This document shows, in pieces, positions 34,072-42,191 of a DNA stretch of 64,000 bases. The stretch is from NCBI RefSeq assembly GCF_042658845.1, contig NZ_JBHSRI010000002.1, positions 620,001-684,000 of the forward strand, given 5' to 3'. A program made the translations under genes and the position numbers. A model generated the notes under the pieces. It did no database searches. It was given only the letters and a program-made list of their open reading frames with translations, and had not been told where the DNA came from. Each line of letters starts with the position of its first letter. Position 1 is the first letter of the stretch. The DNA comes from Paenisporosarcina macmurdoensis. Lineage in GTDB: Bacteria; Bacillota; Bacilli; Bacillales_A; Planococcaceae.

Positions 34072-34608
34072 ATGGCTAAGCAAAAGTATTGGAACGGAAC
34101 AAGCTGGGAAGTAGTAGGTACAGATGCTGCTAAGGTAGCATTATTAGATAGTGCAGGTAAATTTGCTGCTAATAACCTAGAGGCGGCAATGCTTGAGCTT
34201 TTTACGTTTGCCAATAACGGAAAGACATCTATCGCCAACGCAGTAAATGCTAAAGGCGTCCCGGCTACATCAGCCGATACATTCCCGACATTGGCGACTA
34301 AAATAGGGCAAATCACTACTGGGGATAAGAAATTCGCAACTGGGACTGTTACCATTCCCTTGTATTCGGGGGTATTCACAGTTTCGGGACTTACGTTTAA
34401 ACCGAAAATTGTAATAATCTTCCCAACCGGAACATCAGACCCATTGGTTCATACGCTATACATCGAACCCCAAACTTCTACCGAGGTTTTTTATGCAGGG
34501 TCTAATATTAAAAAATCGCTTGGCTCAACGTATTATGTTAATACTGGTGGCTTTAAGCTAGAGTGTAGCTTTTATGCTTCAAATTTCACATGGTTAGCAT
34601 TTGAATAA
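34072..34608 (+). CDS. Tail fibre-like protein (178 aa)
   Basis: ATG 34072 with AAGGAGG upstream; the frame is open from a TTG at 34063. The protein begins with KYWNGTSWEVVGTDAAKVAL, common in phage fibre ends, and has a beta-rich C-terminus (ATGTVTIPLYSGVFTVSGL). It is probably a second fibre or receptor-binding protein. Confidence 0.6.
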   Translation: MAKQKYWNGTSWEVVGTDAAKVALLDSAGKFAANNLEAAMLELFTFANNGKTSIANAVNAKGVPATSADTFPTLATKIGQITTGDKKFATGTVTIPLYSGVFTVSGLTFKPKIVIIFPTGTSDPLVHTLYIEPQTSTEVFYAGSNIKKSLGSTYYVNTGGFKLECSFYASNFTWLAFE

Positions 34609-34620
34609 AAGGAGGGAAGC

Positions 34621-35064
34621 ATGATGAAAATAGGTAAAAAGATTTATTATGATAAACTGACTGGAAACGTCATTGTCAGTACTAGTGAGATGAATGGTAA
34701 TGTTGTACCCACGTCAATGGAATATGACATGATGCTATATAAAGAATTATCTGAACGCAACCCTCAAACAGTCGGGCTGACTGAATTGTCCTATGGGGCA
34801 TATTCTGAGGATTTTGAAGCAAGTATTGGTTATAGTATCGATGTTGTAACAGGTTTGATTCAGTTCACATACCCAGACCCAGACCCAGACCCTAACGCTT
34901 CTGAAGACAATAAGCCTAAGCCTAGGAAACCCCTAACAGAAAAGGTTGATGAACTTGAAGCAACCTTCATGTACGATTCAATGATGAAAGATATGGTCAT
35001 TGATGATATGAATAATGGTCAGGCGGAAATGATGTATCAACTAATGATGAAAGGAGTGATTTAA
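34621..35064 (+). CDS. Hypothetical tail protein with PD repeat
   Basis: A 147-residue acidic protein. Its middle has a short Pro-Asp run (PDPDPDPN, about residues 86-93) and the C-terminus is Met-rich and helical (MYDSMMKDMVIDDMNNGQAE). It lies just before the XkdX-like gene, where tail-fibre chaperones or small baseplate proteins often occur. Function is unknown. Confidence 0.5.
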   Translation: MMKIGKKIYYDKLTGNVIVSTSEMNGNVVPTSMEYDMMLYKELSERNPQTVGLTELSYGAYSEDFEASIGYSIDVVTGLIQFTYPDPDPDPNASEDNKPKPRKPLTEKVDELEATFMYDSMMKDMVIDDMNNGQAEMMYQLMMKGVI

Positions 35065-35065
35065 T

Positions 35066-35206
35066 ATGGATTGGTATACATGTATTAAACGATTCTATCC
35101 GAAATATTGGACTAAAGAAATGGTAGGAGATGCCGTAGTTGCAGGAAAGATTAGTGATGTGCAGTATGAAGAAATTACAGGCGATGTTTACATTGCTGTT
35201 GCATAA
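35066..35206 (+). CDS. xkdX: XkdX-family protein
   Basis: A 46-residue protein (MDWYTCIKRFYPKYWTKEMV, GKISDVQYEEITGDVYI) of the XkdX family of PBSX and many Gram-positive phages, placed at the end of the tail module. The family's role is not established. AAGGAGTGAT precedes the ATG. Confidence 0.8.
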   Translation: MDWYTCIKRFYPKYWTKEMVGDAVVAGKISDVQYEEITGDVYIAVA

Positions 35207-35212
35207 TCGACT

Positions 35213-35236
35213 AGCACCCATTGAGGTGTATTTTTT
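35213..35236 (+). terminator. Weak terminator after the tail module
   Basis: GCACC / GGTGT with a short loop followed by a T-rich run. The stem is short and includes a wobble; assigned mainly from its place after xkdX. Confidence 0.4.
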
Positions 35237-35371
35237 ATATCAAAAATTAAACGTTCATAACTGCACAAGAGGATTAAAAAGGATGAGTTTGCTGAAGAAA
35301 CTTCTGAGATGTAAATAAATTGAAACCATTCACTAGAATTAGCGTAATACAATAAAAGAGGGTGAATGAAT

Positions 35372-35590
35372 ATGTTAAATTTGATGGGAATAACACTTAG
35401 TTTCTTGGGCACCATTCTCACACTTAGTAGCGTTGTTTTTAGCAGACCAAACAAACAAGGTACAACTTATGATGAATTAGAGAAAATAAGTCCGAATTAA
35501 TATCAAAATAAAATATTATCAATTTGCGGACTTGTAATTCTTACTGTTGGATATCTACTCCAGTTGTATGTTGCTACTGCAAATCTTTGA
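35372..35590 (+). pseudogene. Two-span membrane protein gene with in-frame TAA
   Basis: Starting at ATG 35372 (GAGGGTGAATG upstream) the frame reads one membrane span (LNLMGITLSFLGTILTLSSV) and DELEKISPN, then TAA at 35498-35500, then YQNKILSICGLVILTVGYLL and QLYVATANL to TGA 35588-35590. The second half is a second membrane span in the same frame, so the stop probably interrupts a 72-residue two-span protein. The upstream 42-residue product alone is also possible. Confidence 0.55.
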
Positions 35591-35597
35591 TATTTGT

Positions 35598-35657
35598 TGA
35601 AGGATTTATTCCTCTTTTGTTGAATAATGGATGAAAGGGGAAGGGGGTTCTACTTGT
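35598..35657 (+). repeat. Repeated leader, copy 1
   Basis: Begins TTGAAGGATT and holds TGGATGAAAGGGG, aligning over nearly its whole length with 36540-36596. CCTCTTT (35611-35617) can pair with AAAGGGG (35634-35640) just before the ribosome site of 35656-35826. Confidence 0.55.
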
Positions 35658-35826
35658 GGGAATGAGCTGGCAAGATTCTTTAGACACGCCAATAGAAAAT
35701 CTAACAGAAGTTGAAGCTAAAACTTTATTACATGAAATTGCAGTGACTTTAGCTGGTTACAACGACGACAAAGCAAAACATCACGATAAGATTGCTGAGA
35801 TTTTCAGTAATTTAGCGAACACATAG
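35656..35826 (+). CDS. Small hypothetical phage protein (56 aa)
   Basis: Start GTG 35656 (eight bases after AGGGGG) or ATG 35662; TAG 35824-35826. The product is acidic and helical (LTEVEAKTLLHEIAVTLAGY). Its leader, 35598-35657, is repeated before the gene at 36594. Function unknown. Confidence 0.5.
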   Translation: MGMSWQDSLDTPIENLTEVEAKTLLHEIAVTLAGYNDDKAKHHDKIAEIFSNLANT

Positions 35827-35930
35827 TTTTATCTCGGGAAGGTTCAGCAAGGCGATCTTTTTGTTTTCATCCAAGCCAAAGGTTGCACCTTTTAGTATTA
35901 CGGAACAAGCCTAAGTATAGATATTAATAC

Positions 35931-36470
35931 TTAGACTAAATTAATTAGTGTTTTTATTGATTGAGTAAACGATTCATGAATTTCACGTGAGATGTCCAAC
36001 AAGACTTTTTCATCATAAGACCTTCCATCTTTTTTGAATGGGGATACCAATAAAAGCTTCATTGGTTGAAATGGTGTAATGAAAGTCCACTGCTCTGAAA
36101 TTTTTATTAAGTTTCTGTGTTTTGTCGTATTACAGTAATCGATTAAGTATATGGCGTTTGCATTCAAGTTGTTGAGTGATTCTTTCATGTCAGGAATCTT
36201 CTCAACATTTATCATTACAGTTGAAAAATATAAAGAACTACTAGATAATTTCAAATGCCTGTGTCTATTAATAAACTGAGCTAACAAATCGAGTGTAGAC
36301 TGATAAACCAACATCATTGCTGTAAACTCAGACGAAGTAGCAATAATTTGTTGATCAGTATCTTCAAATAAATTAGGATTTGTCTCAGCGTCAATACACT
36401 GTTTATAATGGTAATCTGCCGATTTTAATTTAAAGGATAGAAAGTCATTATATTCTTTAGGACTGAACAA
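35931..36470 (-). CDS. Hypothetical prophage protein, possible HEPN-like helical domain
   Basis: About 179 residues from TTG 36470, chosen because CAGGAGGTG lies upstream; the open frame goes back to 36533 without a ribosome site. The protein is largely helical. A YLIDYCNTTKHRNLI segment (about residues 125-140) with Asn-X-X-Lys-His recalls some HEPN-related helical proteins, but this is a weak match. It is the only leftward gene between tail and lysis modules, a typical place for lysogenic-conversion or exclusion genes. Confidence 0.5.
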   Translation of the reverse strand: MFSPKEYNDFLSFKLKSADYHYKQCIDAETNPNLFEDTDQQIIATSSEFTAMMLVYQSTLDLLAQFINRHRHLKLSSSSLYFSTVMINVEKIPDMKESLNNLNANAIYLIDYCNTTKHRNLIKISEQWTFITPFQPMKLLLVSPFKKDGRSYDEKVLLDISREIHESFTQSIKTLINLV

Positions 36471-36539
36471 ATGAATACACCTCCTGAACAAGTTTGCTAC
36501 TAGTATCGTATTAGAGAATAGATTTAAATTCAACTACAT

Positions 36540-36596
36540 TTGAAGGATTCCTCCCTCTTCTGTCGAATATTGGATGAAAGAGGAGGGAGTTTCATG
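36540..36596 (+). repeat. Repeated leader, copy 2, with ribosome-site hairpin
   Basis: Aligns with 35598-35657. CTCCCTC (36551-36557) is complementary to GAGGGAG (36583-36589), which contains the ribosome-binding site of 36594-36779. Confidence 0.55.
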
Positions 36597-36779
36597 AATA
36601 ATTACATTATTGGATATAACGATGAAAATTTTCTAGTATCTGCAAAGAGCAGTTTGGAAGCAGTAACACTTTGGATAACAACCGAGCAAAAACAAAAAAA
36701 AGATGAAGGACGAATGATTCCATTTGATCCTGATATCTCTATAAAAAAACTAAGTGGCACCGTATTAAAAACAGAATAA
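36594..36779 (+). CDS. Small hypothetical phage protein (61 aa)
   Basis: Starts at ATG 36594, after AGAGGAGGGAG. The product (NNYIIGYNDENFLVSAKSSL...) is a small acidic protein with a C-terminal beta segment. It precedes the holin gene. The family is not recognised; the leader hairpin may control its translation. Confidence 0.5.
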   Translation: MNNYIIGYNDENFLVSAKSSLEAVTLWITTEQKQKKDEGRMIPFDPDISIKKLSGTVLKTE

Positions 36780-36851
36780 GACAAATCAAGGAACGTCCAA
36801 CCGGGCGTTCTTTTTGTTTTCCAAAAATAATGATTTTAAGGAGAGATGAAA

Positions 36852-37322
36852 ATGACAGAAGGATTTAGTTTGGAACATTTAGACGTAGTGAGGTTTTATT
36901 TATTTGGGGATGTTAAATTCTTGCATCTGTTGCTCGTATTAATGGTCTTAGATGTGATCACGGGGATATTCAAGGCAATTAAAAACCACAACTTATGGAG
37001 CCGAAAGAGTCTGTTTGGATATGCACGAAAAATGTTGGTACTGGTAGTGATTATATTGGCCAATGTGATTGATCAAATACTTAATATGGGCGGAGCGATT
37101 ACATATGCTACCGTTATTTTTTATATTGCGAATGAAGGACTTTCCATTTTGGAAAATTGTGCAGAGTTAGGTGTATTGGTTCCTGCAGGGTTAGCTGAGA
37201 AATTAAAAGTGGTGGAATCGCAAAAAGTGGAATCGGATTCATTCAAGAAAATAATCGGAGAAGAATTAGCGGGAAGTAAAGTGGATAAACAATTAGAAAC
37301 TGCAAAGGAAGGTGAAAAATAA
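36852..37322 (+). CDS. Phage holin (Phage_holin_4 type)
   Basis: About 156 residues from ATG 36852 (AAGGAGAG upstream; the in-frame ATG at 36846 is too close). Four hydrophobic segments (FLHLLLVLMVLDVITGIFKA, MLVLVVIILANVIDQILNMG, YATVIFYIANEGLSILENCA, about residues 25-125) and the DVITGIFKA motif are typical of the TIGR01593/Phage_holin_4 family. It permeabilises the membrane for the amidase encoded next. The charged C-terminus is usual. Confidence 0.88.
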   Translation: MTEGFSLEHLDVVRFYLFGDVKFLHLLLVLMVLDVITGIFKAIKNHNLWSRKSLFGYARKMLVLVVIILANVIDQILNMGGAITYATVIFYIANEGLSILENCAELGVLVPAGLAEKLKVVESQKVESDSFKKIIGEELAGSKVDKQLETAKEGEK

Positions 37323-37323
37323 T

Positions 37324-38391
37324 ATGCCATTTCTTATGAAGTATCCTATAACAAGAAAATACTTACCTAATAAATCACGTAGACGTCCAGGTCTAAAAAA
37401 CCTGGGAGTTTTATTTATTGTCGATCATGATACGGGCAATCCCGGTTCATCTGCACGTGGAAATGTGGGCTGGATGGATAGCACTGCAAATTTGGTTCCT
37501 TTGTTACAAGTATCATCCGCTCACACGTTCATTGATGACATTGAAATTATTGAATGTGTTCCTCTAGATGAAATGGCTTATCACGTTTTATTCGGTGTGA
37601 AAACAGACAATGCGCTTTATGGACATGATGCAAACCGTGCAGCTATCGGTGTTGAACTTTGTTATGGAGGAAAGATAAATAACCAAAAATCTTATGAAAA
37701 GTATGTTTGGTACAATGCGTATTTATGTCATATATTTAAGTTAGATCCAAAGAAACACATAACGGCTCACTATACTTTAGATCCAGGTAGAAAAACAGAC
37801 CCTAAATTAGGCTTAGCGTCAGTTGGGAGAAATCTGCAGTCGTTTATTAAAGATGTAGAGAATGAATTAGAAGCATGTATGCAAGAAGTTAAAGGAGCTA
37901 CCAAACCAGAAGTAAAGGAGAGTGTTAGTGTGTCCAATTATTTAAAACGTGGAGATACAGGTACAGCAGTTAAACAGTTACAAGAGAATTTAATTAAAGC
38001 TGGGTTGGAATTGTCTATAGATTCTAGTTACGGCCCAGCAACTGAAAATGCAGTCAAAGCATTTCAAACAGCTAACGGATTAACTGCAGATGGCTCTTAC
38101 GGTCCTGTAACTAAAGTAAAATTAGATGCTTCAATAAAACCTAAGCCAGCTGTTACTTCAACACCTATAGAAAAAGGTGATGAAATCACATTATCAAATC
38201 TACTCAAGTTCTCTACAAACGAAGGCAAAAACGCTATTCTACGAGTCCTTAAGCGTTTTGAAATGAAGGACCACGCACTTGGCAAAGTATGGCGTGAGAA
38301 AGTGGAAAATGGTACGTTCACACAAGATGATTCTCACGAGGTAATGTGGGTAGCTGTTGATCGTGGCTATATTACTGGGAAGATGGAATAA
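37324..38391 (+). CDS. N-acetylmuramoyl-L-alanine amidase endolysin
   Basis: About 355 residues from ATG 37324. The N-terminal Amidase_2 domain (residues about 20-165) shows the first zinc His in FIVDHDTGNPGSS and the later HITAHYTLDPGRKTDP with the second zinc His. A PG_binding_1 domain (about 205-270: KRGDTGTAVKQLQENLIKAG, SSYGPATENAVKAFQTANG) and a helical C-terminal domain follow. It cleaves the amide bond between muramic acid and L-Ala. A strong terminator follows. Confidence 0.92.
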   Translation: MPFLMKYPITRKYLPNKSRRRPGLKNLGVLFIVDHDTGNPGSSARGNVGWMDSTANLVPLLQVSSAHTFIDDIEIIECVPLDEMAYHVLFGVKTDNALYGHDANRAAIGVELCYGGKINNQKSYEKYVWYNAYLCHIFKLDPKKHITAHYTLDPGRKTDPKLGLASVGRNLQSFIKDVENELEACMQEVKGATKPEVKESVSVSNYLKRGDTGTAVKQLQENLIKAGLELSIDSSYGPATENAVKAFQTANGLTADGSYGPVTKVKLDASIKPKPAVTSTPIEKGDEITLSNLLKFSTNEGKNAILRVLKRFEMKDHALGKVWREKVENGTFTQDDSHEVMWVAVDRGYITGKME

Positions 38392-38398
38392 GCTAATC

Positions 38399-38427
38399 GC
38401 CCCACTCTTAAAAGAGTGGGGCTTTTT
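38399..38427 (+). terminator. Terminator of the lysis operon
   Basis: An 11-bp stem (38399-38409 with 38412-38422) and five T after the endolysin stop. The 277 bp between it and the next gene (38705) are AT-rich; I see a TATAAAAT -10-like word at 38651-38658 but no clear -35. Confidence 0.88.
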
Positions 38428-38704
38428 GTCAATTAACTTGAATATGATATTCGATTGAAAACATAAAAAATATAAAAATATTATTATCTGAATATTTAGA
38501 GGATTAATGGTTTTGTATGTAGAATATAAAGGTAAGAAGATAATAGATTGTTAATCTTCATCCAACAGTGTTATATTTTATAATGCTATTAAATGCCAAT
38601 TTGATTGATAGTTCTATAAGTTCATTAATTAATCATATGTTTAAAAAAGCTATAAAATGGCAAGCATCATTTTGTGCAGCTTTTACATTGAGAGGTGATG
38701 AACT

Positions 38705-39223
38705 GTGGGAGAATTATTTCATTTCGAAAGCAGGGAAAAAAATATGATACACACCTTACCTAAAAAAGCTGTTACTACCGTAAATGTTGTTGCAGATACA
38801 TTTTTATCGATTGAATCCATGACGCATAAAAAACTTCAGAAGCTATGCTATTACGCTTATTCCTGGTATTACACTTACTATGAAGAGAAATTATTTAATA
38901 ATAAATTTGAAGCATGGGTTCATGGACCGGTTGTGCCAGAACTTTACCGTGAATTTAAAGACTACGGCTGGCGAGATATTGAAATGAGAAATGTACCGGT
39001 AGAAGTTATGCAACATCCATTAATGCATGAATTTATTCATAATGTTTATAATTCTTATGGTCATCTTAATGGTAATGAATTAGAATACCTTACACATATT
39101 GAAGAACCTTGGAAAGAAGCGCGTGGACATCTAGGAAATCTAGATGCATGTTCAAATGAGATTAATGATTCTACAATCATGAGTTACTACCGTAAGGTCC
39201 TTGAAGATGAACAACAGGATTGA
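38705..39223 (+). CDS. Panacea-domain antitoxin (PanA-like, DUF4065)
   Basis: A 172-residue protein with a Panacea/SocA (DUF4065) domain: VVADTFLSIESMTHKKLQKL, CYYAYSWYYTYYEEKLFNNK, FEAWVHGPVVPELYREFKDY. Such domains neutralise many different toxins, in operons in which the antitoxin is first. GTG 38705 has AGAGGTGAT upstream; ATG 38744 is the alternative. The next gene overlaps by 17 bp and is the candidate toxin. It forms part of the accessory block at the right end of the prophage. Confidence 0.8.
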   Translation: MGELFHFESREKNMIHTLPKKAVTTVNVVADTFLSIESMTHKKLQKLCYYAYSWYYTYYEEKLFNNKFEAWVHGPVVPELYREFKDYGWRDIEMRNVPVEVMQHPLMHEFIHNVYNSYGHLNGNELEYLTHIEEPWKEARGHLGNLDACSNEINDSTIMSYYRKVLEDEQQD

Positions 39224-39866
39224 CAAGAAAGATATTAAAAAACCCATCATACCTGTTGCACATGTTCCAAAAGGTAAGTCTAATGTTCCAACGATGTTTC
39301 CAAAGAAAATTCAAGAAGAAGTTGAAAAATTGAATAAAGAGAAGATTCACTTTTCTTTCAATCTTTTAGATACAACCCATCCTGCATTTAATTGTGGCAA
39401 AGTTGATAGTAGTTGGTTTATGAACTGCTTTGATAATTTTCACGCAGTATCAAATTTAACTTTTAATGAACTGCAAAGTCAAAGACGACATTATGACTTA
39501 CATCGTCACAATTTTGAAAAAACTGCTTATCACTATAATGATAGTATCGCAGAACACGTCCTTGATCAGATTTCTCCAGAGAACATGATACAATTTAGGC
39601 TGTCAACTTCAGGTGGGAGAGTACATGGGATTAGATACCATAACATTTTTTATGTTGTTTGGTTAGATCCTTATCATAATATGAATCTAGACGACCGTTT
39701 TGGACCTGCTAAATTACATGATACACCTCTCAGACCTTATGACTTACTTGAAATTGAAATACAAGAATTAAAACTTGAAATAATTAGAAATCAAGAAGAA
39801 ATTGCTGTTAAAGAACAAGATTACGAAGATGCTTTAATATTGCTTTATGAATGTGAAGCAAAATAA
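39207..39866 (+). CDS. Candidate PanT-type toxin
   Basis: About 219 residues from ATG 39207, overlapping the antitoxin end. The middle has a conserved-looking FRLSTSGGRVHGIRYHNIFY then VVWLDPYHNMNLDDRFG (about residues 130-170), which resembles proteins found next to Panacea genes in phages. A C-terminal coiled coil (about 185-215) follows. Toxicity, target and mechanism are not visible from the sequence; the pairing with the Panacea gene is the main evidence. Confidence 0.6.
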   Translation: MNNRIDKKDIKKPIIPVAHVPKGKSNVPTMFPKKIQEEVEKLNKEKIHFSFNLLDTTHPAFNCGKVDSSWFMNCFDNFHAVSNLTFNELQSQRRHYDLHRHNFEKTAYHYNDSIAEHVLDQISPENMIQFRLSTSGGRVHGIRYHNIFYVVWLDPYHNMNLDDRFGPAKLHDTPLRPYDLLEIEIQELKLEIIRNQEEIAVKEQDYEDALILLYECEAK

Positions 39867-40089
39867 GTACACTTTTCAATTAAATTAAAGAGTTATAGCT
39901 AGTTTAAAAGCATCAAACAACTTGGTCAATATGGTTAATACGGTCCTTCTAAGTCGCACTCCAGGGTGTGGCTTTTTTATTTGCCCAAATGACGAAACTC
40001 GACGTACGAATTCATCTCACTTCTTTATATCTATCGAATATAGTGAGAAGGTAGGAGTCGCTCGAAGTATTCTCCAAAACGTCGAATGG

Positions 40090-40245
40090 ATGGTGTACAA
40101 GTTGAACGTAAAACCAATTATTGTTGCTGCTTTACCAGTAGTGAAAAAAATAGGGAAAGTTGTAATAGTTGCTGCTGCTGAAAAAACTTTTGAAGACATT
40201 AAAGATAGGCTTGACGAAAAAAGAATGAAAAAGAATAAAAAGTGA
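40090..40245 (+). CDS. Small cationic hydrophobic protein
   Basis: The frame is open from 39922, but a terminator-like hairpin near 39955-39975 suggests the true start is at ATG 40090. The product of about 51 residues has a hydrophobic segment (VKPIIVAALPVVKKIGKVVI) and a basic tail (KRMKKNKK). Such small cationic peptides can be holin-like or toxin-like; nothing further supports a role. Confidence 0.4.
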   Translation: MVYKLNVKPIIVAALPVVKKIGKVVIVAAAEKTFEDIKDRLDEKRMKKNKK

Positions 40246-40268
40246 ATGCATAAACAAGATACTTGAAA

Positions 40269-40297
40269 AGACCACTCTTAATCGGGTGGTCTTTTTT
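40269..40297 (+). terminator. Intrinsic terminator before the HEPN gene
   Basis: AGACCACTC paired with GGGTGGTCT over a short loop followed by six T. Confidence 0.8.
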
Positions 40298-40362
40298 GAC
40301 TTATAGAGGGAAAATGGGTACTAGTATAGAATATTAAAGAATGAAATTAAGGAGGGTTACTA

Positions 40363-41334
40363 TTGAAGTATTTATTTTTAACAGTTCTACATAATTTGAA
40401 ATTAGAAGATTCACATAATAAAGGTAAAGAAATAAGTCCTGGAACAAGAATATCTAATAATAATGCATTAGTGAAGGAAGTATTAAAATCAGAATTATTA
40501 AAAGAAGCTGCAGGATTCCATTCGTTGAACGAATTTGAAGATACGGTATATTTATATGGTACAGGTGATTTTGATAAATTAAAGACATTGAGTGAAAAAG
40601 AAAGAGATGACAGCGAATATACATTTTACTTCTTGAGAGAAGCGCAATTTTTTGTGAATGAATTATGGGCAATAAAAGATAACAGCGTCTATGTAAGAGA
40701 TGGTTTTCTTGTTGTGTATCAAGATTTCATCGAGGATGGTCTAACTTATAAAGGTGCACTATCTGCTGTTAATTCAAACGCGGAAGGCGACATTAAAGAA
40801 TCAATATTTACTAATGAACAAATAAACAAAGCTATAATCTCATTTGGAAAAGATGTTATGCCGAACATTGATGAATTCATAAAAGGTGGAAAAATCCCTA
40901 ATAATGAATTATTTTTTAAAGGTTCAATAAGAGCAGAAAGAGCTTCATATTTTATCTTAGAAGCAAGGAGTGCTACTCATTTGCCAATAAAAATTGTTTC
41001 TTACTGTACGGCATTAGAATGCTTTTTTACCACTGATAGTACTGAAGTAAATTATAAGATTGCTGAGAGAGTTGCCCTATTTTTAGGAACTACTCCTGAA
41101 GAAAAAAAAGAATTGTTTAATACGACCAAAAAGGCATATGGAATCAGATCGAGAATAATCCATGGATCAAGCCTAAAAGAGAAAGAAGCAAAGCTGATGA
41201 TGGAGTTGTCTGTGAAATTAGATGACATACTCAGAAAAATAATTAATAGTGATATTAAAAAATTTGTACTCGATGATAATAAATTGAGCGAATACTTCAT
41301 AGATAGATTGTTCAGTGATTCGACGCCTCAATAG
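40363..41334 (+). CDS. Apea-like HEPN-domain protein
   Basis: A 323-residue protein; TTG start with AAGGAGGG upstream. The C-terminal domain (residues about 205-320: HLPIKIVSYCTALECFFTTD, NYKIAERVALFLG, KKAYGIRSRIIHGSSLKEKE) matches the Apea-like HEPN family; the RSRIIHG motif supplies the R...H RNase signature. The first 200 residues are a family-specific domain I do not recognise. HEPN proteins of this type act in abortive infection by cutting RNA. A prophage-encoded version would be expected to guard the lysogen, which is inference. Confidence 0.7.
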   Translation: MKYLFLTVLHNLKLEDSHNKGKEISPGTRISNNNALVKEVLKSELLKEAAGFHSLNEFEDTVYLYGTGDFDKLKTLSEKERDDSEYTFYFLREAQFFVNELWAIKDNSVYVRDGFLVVYQDFIEDGLTYKGALSAVNSNAEGDIKESIFTNEQINKAIISFGKDVMPNIDEFIKGGKIPNNELFFKGSIRAERASYFILEARSATHLPIKIVSYCTALECFFTTDSTEVNYKIAERVALFLGTTPEEKKELFNTTKKAYGIRSRIIHGSSLKEKEAKLMMELSVKLDDILRKIINSDIKKFVLDDNKLSEYFIDRLFSDSTPQ

Positions 41335-41346
41335 GCGTCTTTTTTT
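41322..41346 (+). terminator. Terminator overlapping the HEPN gene end
   Basis: GACGCCT (41322-41328) and AGGCGTC (41333-41339) form a stem with four bases of loop, followed by seven T. The stop codon lies inside it. Confidence 0.8.
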
Positions 41347-41378
41347 ACATCATTAAAATTCCATGTTGAAATTTACCA

Positions 41379-41422
41379 TTGTTAAAAAACATACGTTCGC
41401 ATATAATGGGAACAAGTGTTCT
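41379..41422 (+). promoter_or_regulatory. LexA-controlled promoter of the WYL operon
   Basis: A -35 TTGTTA (41379-41384), 17 bp, and -10 TATAAT (41402-41407). Two LexA-box-like sequences flank the -10: AAAACATACGTTCG (41386-41399) and GGAACAAGTGTTCT (41409-41422), each near 11-12 of 14 positions. LexA bound here would cover the promoter. Confidence 0.75.
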
Positions 41423-41438
41423 TTTTGGAGGGGTTAAT

Positions 41439-41660
41439 GTGAAGGGAAGTCTATTGAGGTCCATGCGATATGGTCAGATTGTAGATGTTATGTATACCTC
41501 GAAACCTGGAGAAGTTACAAAGCGACGTATTAAAGTTTTGAAGCTAAATGGTGATTCATTCCAAGCTTATTGTTTCTTGAGAAATACCAAACGTACATTT
41601 TTGATTGATAGCGTCATGGCGTTGATCCCTGTTGAACGTAAAGAGAATATGGTGATATAG
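41439..41660 (+). CDS. WYL-domain small protein
   Basis: About 74 residues from GTG 41439 (GGAGGGG then TTAAT upstream). It resembles the small WYL-type proteins (SMRYGQIVDVMYTSKPGEVT, KRRIKVLKLNGDSFQAYCFL, RNTKRTFLIDSVMALIPVE) encoded with YolD/UvrX operons in Bacillus phages and plasmids. WYL domains sense ligands or nucleic acid in DNA damage and defence. It lies under a LexA promoter and is followed at once by the next gene. Confidence 0.7.
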   Translation: MKGSLLRSMRYGQIVDVMYTSKPGEVTKRRIKVLKLNGDSFQAYCFLRNTKRTFLIDSVMALIPVERKENMVI

Positions 41661-42017
41661 ATGGCACTCATTCCAACTGAAAGTTTACCTTACTTTGAAA
41701 GCATGATTTACTTACCCATGATCATTATTTTATTGGAGCGAGATCGTGTAGTTTTTGAAAGCGAGAATTTCAAGTTAAGTCGACCATATATAAACATCAT
41801 CGAACAGTCCATCAAAGCAGTGCAAAAGGATTTAAAAGAAACAAAATTATATCTAAGAAAGAACAACATGAAGATCATTAAAGGTACACGAGATGAAACA
41901 TGTACAGAATACGCTTTCTTCTATGGTGGATATGAACAGCATCGAAGGTATCTAAATGTGAGGCTGCGTAATCGAGTAGAGGACCTGCTTGATGTGTATT
42001 TAAATATGACAAAATAA
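41661..42017 (+). CDS. YolD/UvrX-operon-type hypothetical protein
   Basis: A 118-residue protein beginning directly after the WYL gene. It resembles the companion protein of WYL/UvrX operons in Bacillus phages and plasmids (SLPYFESMIYLPMIIILLER near the N-terminus, YLNVRLRNRVEDLLDVYLNM at the end). UvrX itself is absent. It is co-transcribed from the SOS promoter; function unknown. Confidence 0.65.
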   Translation: MALIPTESLPYFESMIYLPMIIILLERDRVVFESENFKLSRPYINIIEQSIKAVQKDLKETKLYLRKNNMKIIKGTRDETCTEYAFFYGGYEQHRRYLNVRLRNRVEDLLDVYLNMTK

Positions 42018-42191
42018 AAGCCCTACCACGTATTGTGAGAGGGCAATAAAACACTACGCTACACATTCACTACACAAAAATTCCAACAAACCAACCTATA
42101 TCAAGGTTTTTCTTCCTGAAAAACAAGTCCTCCTGGGAAGTAATGAAGCCCAACCATGATAATTTGTAATGTCTAAATTTTTATTGCGAAA

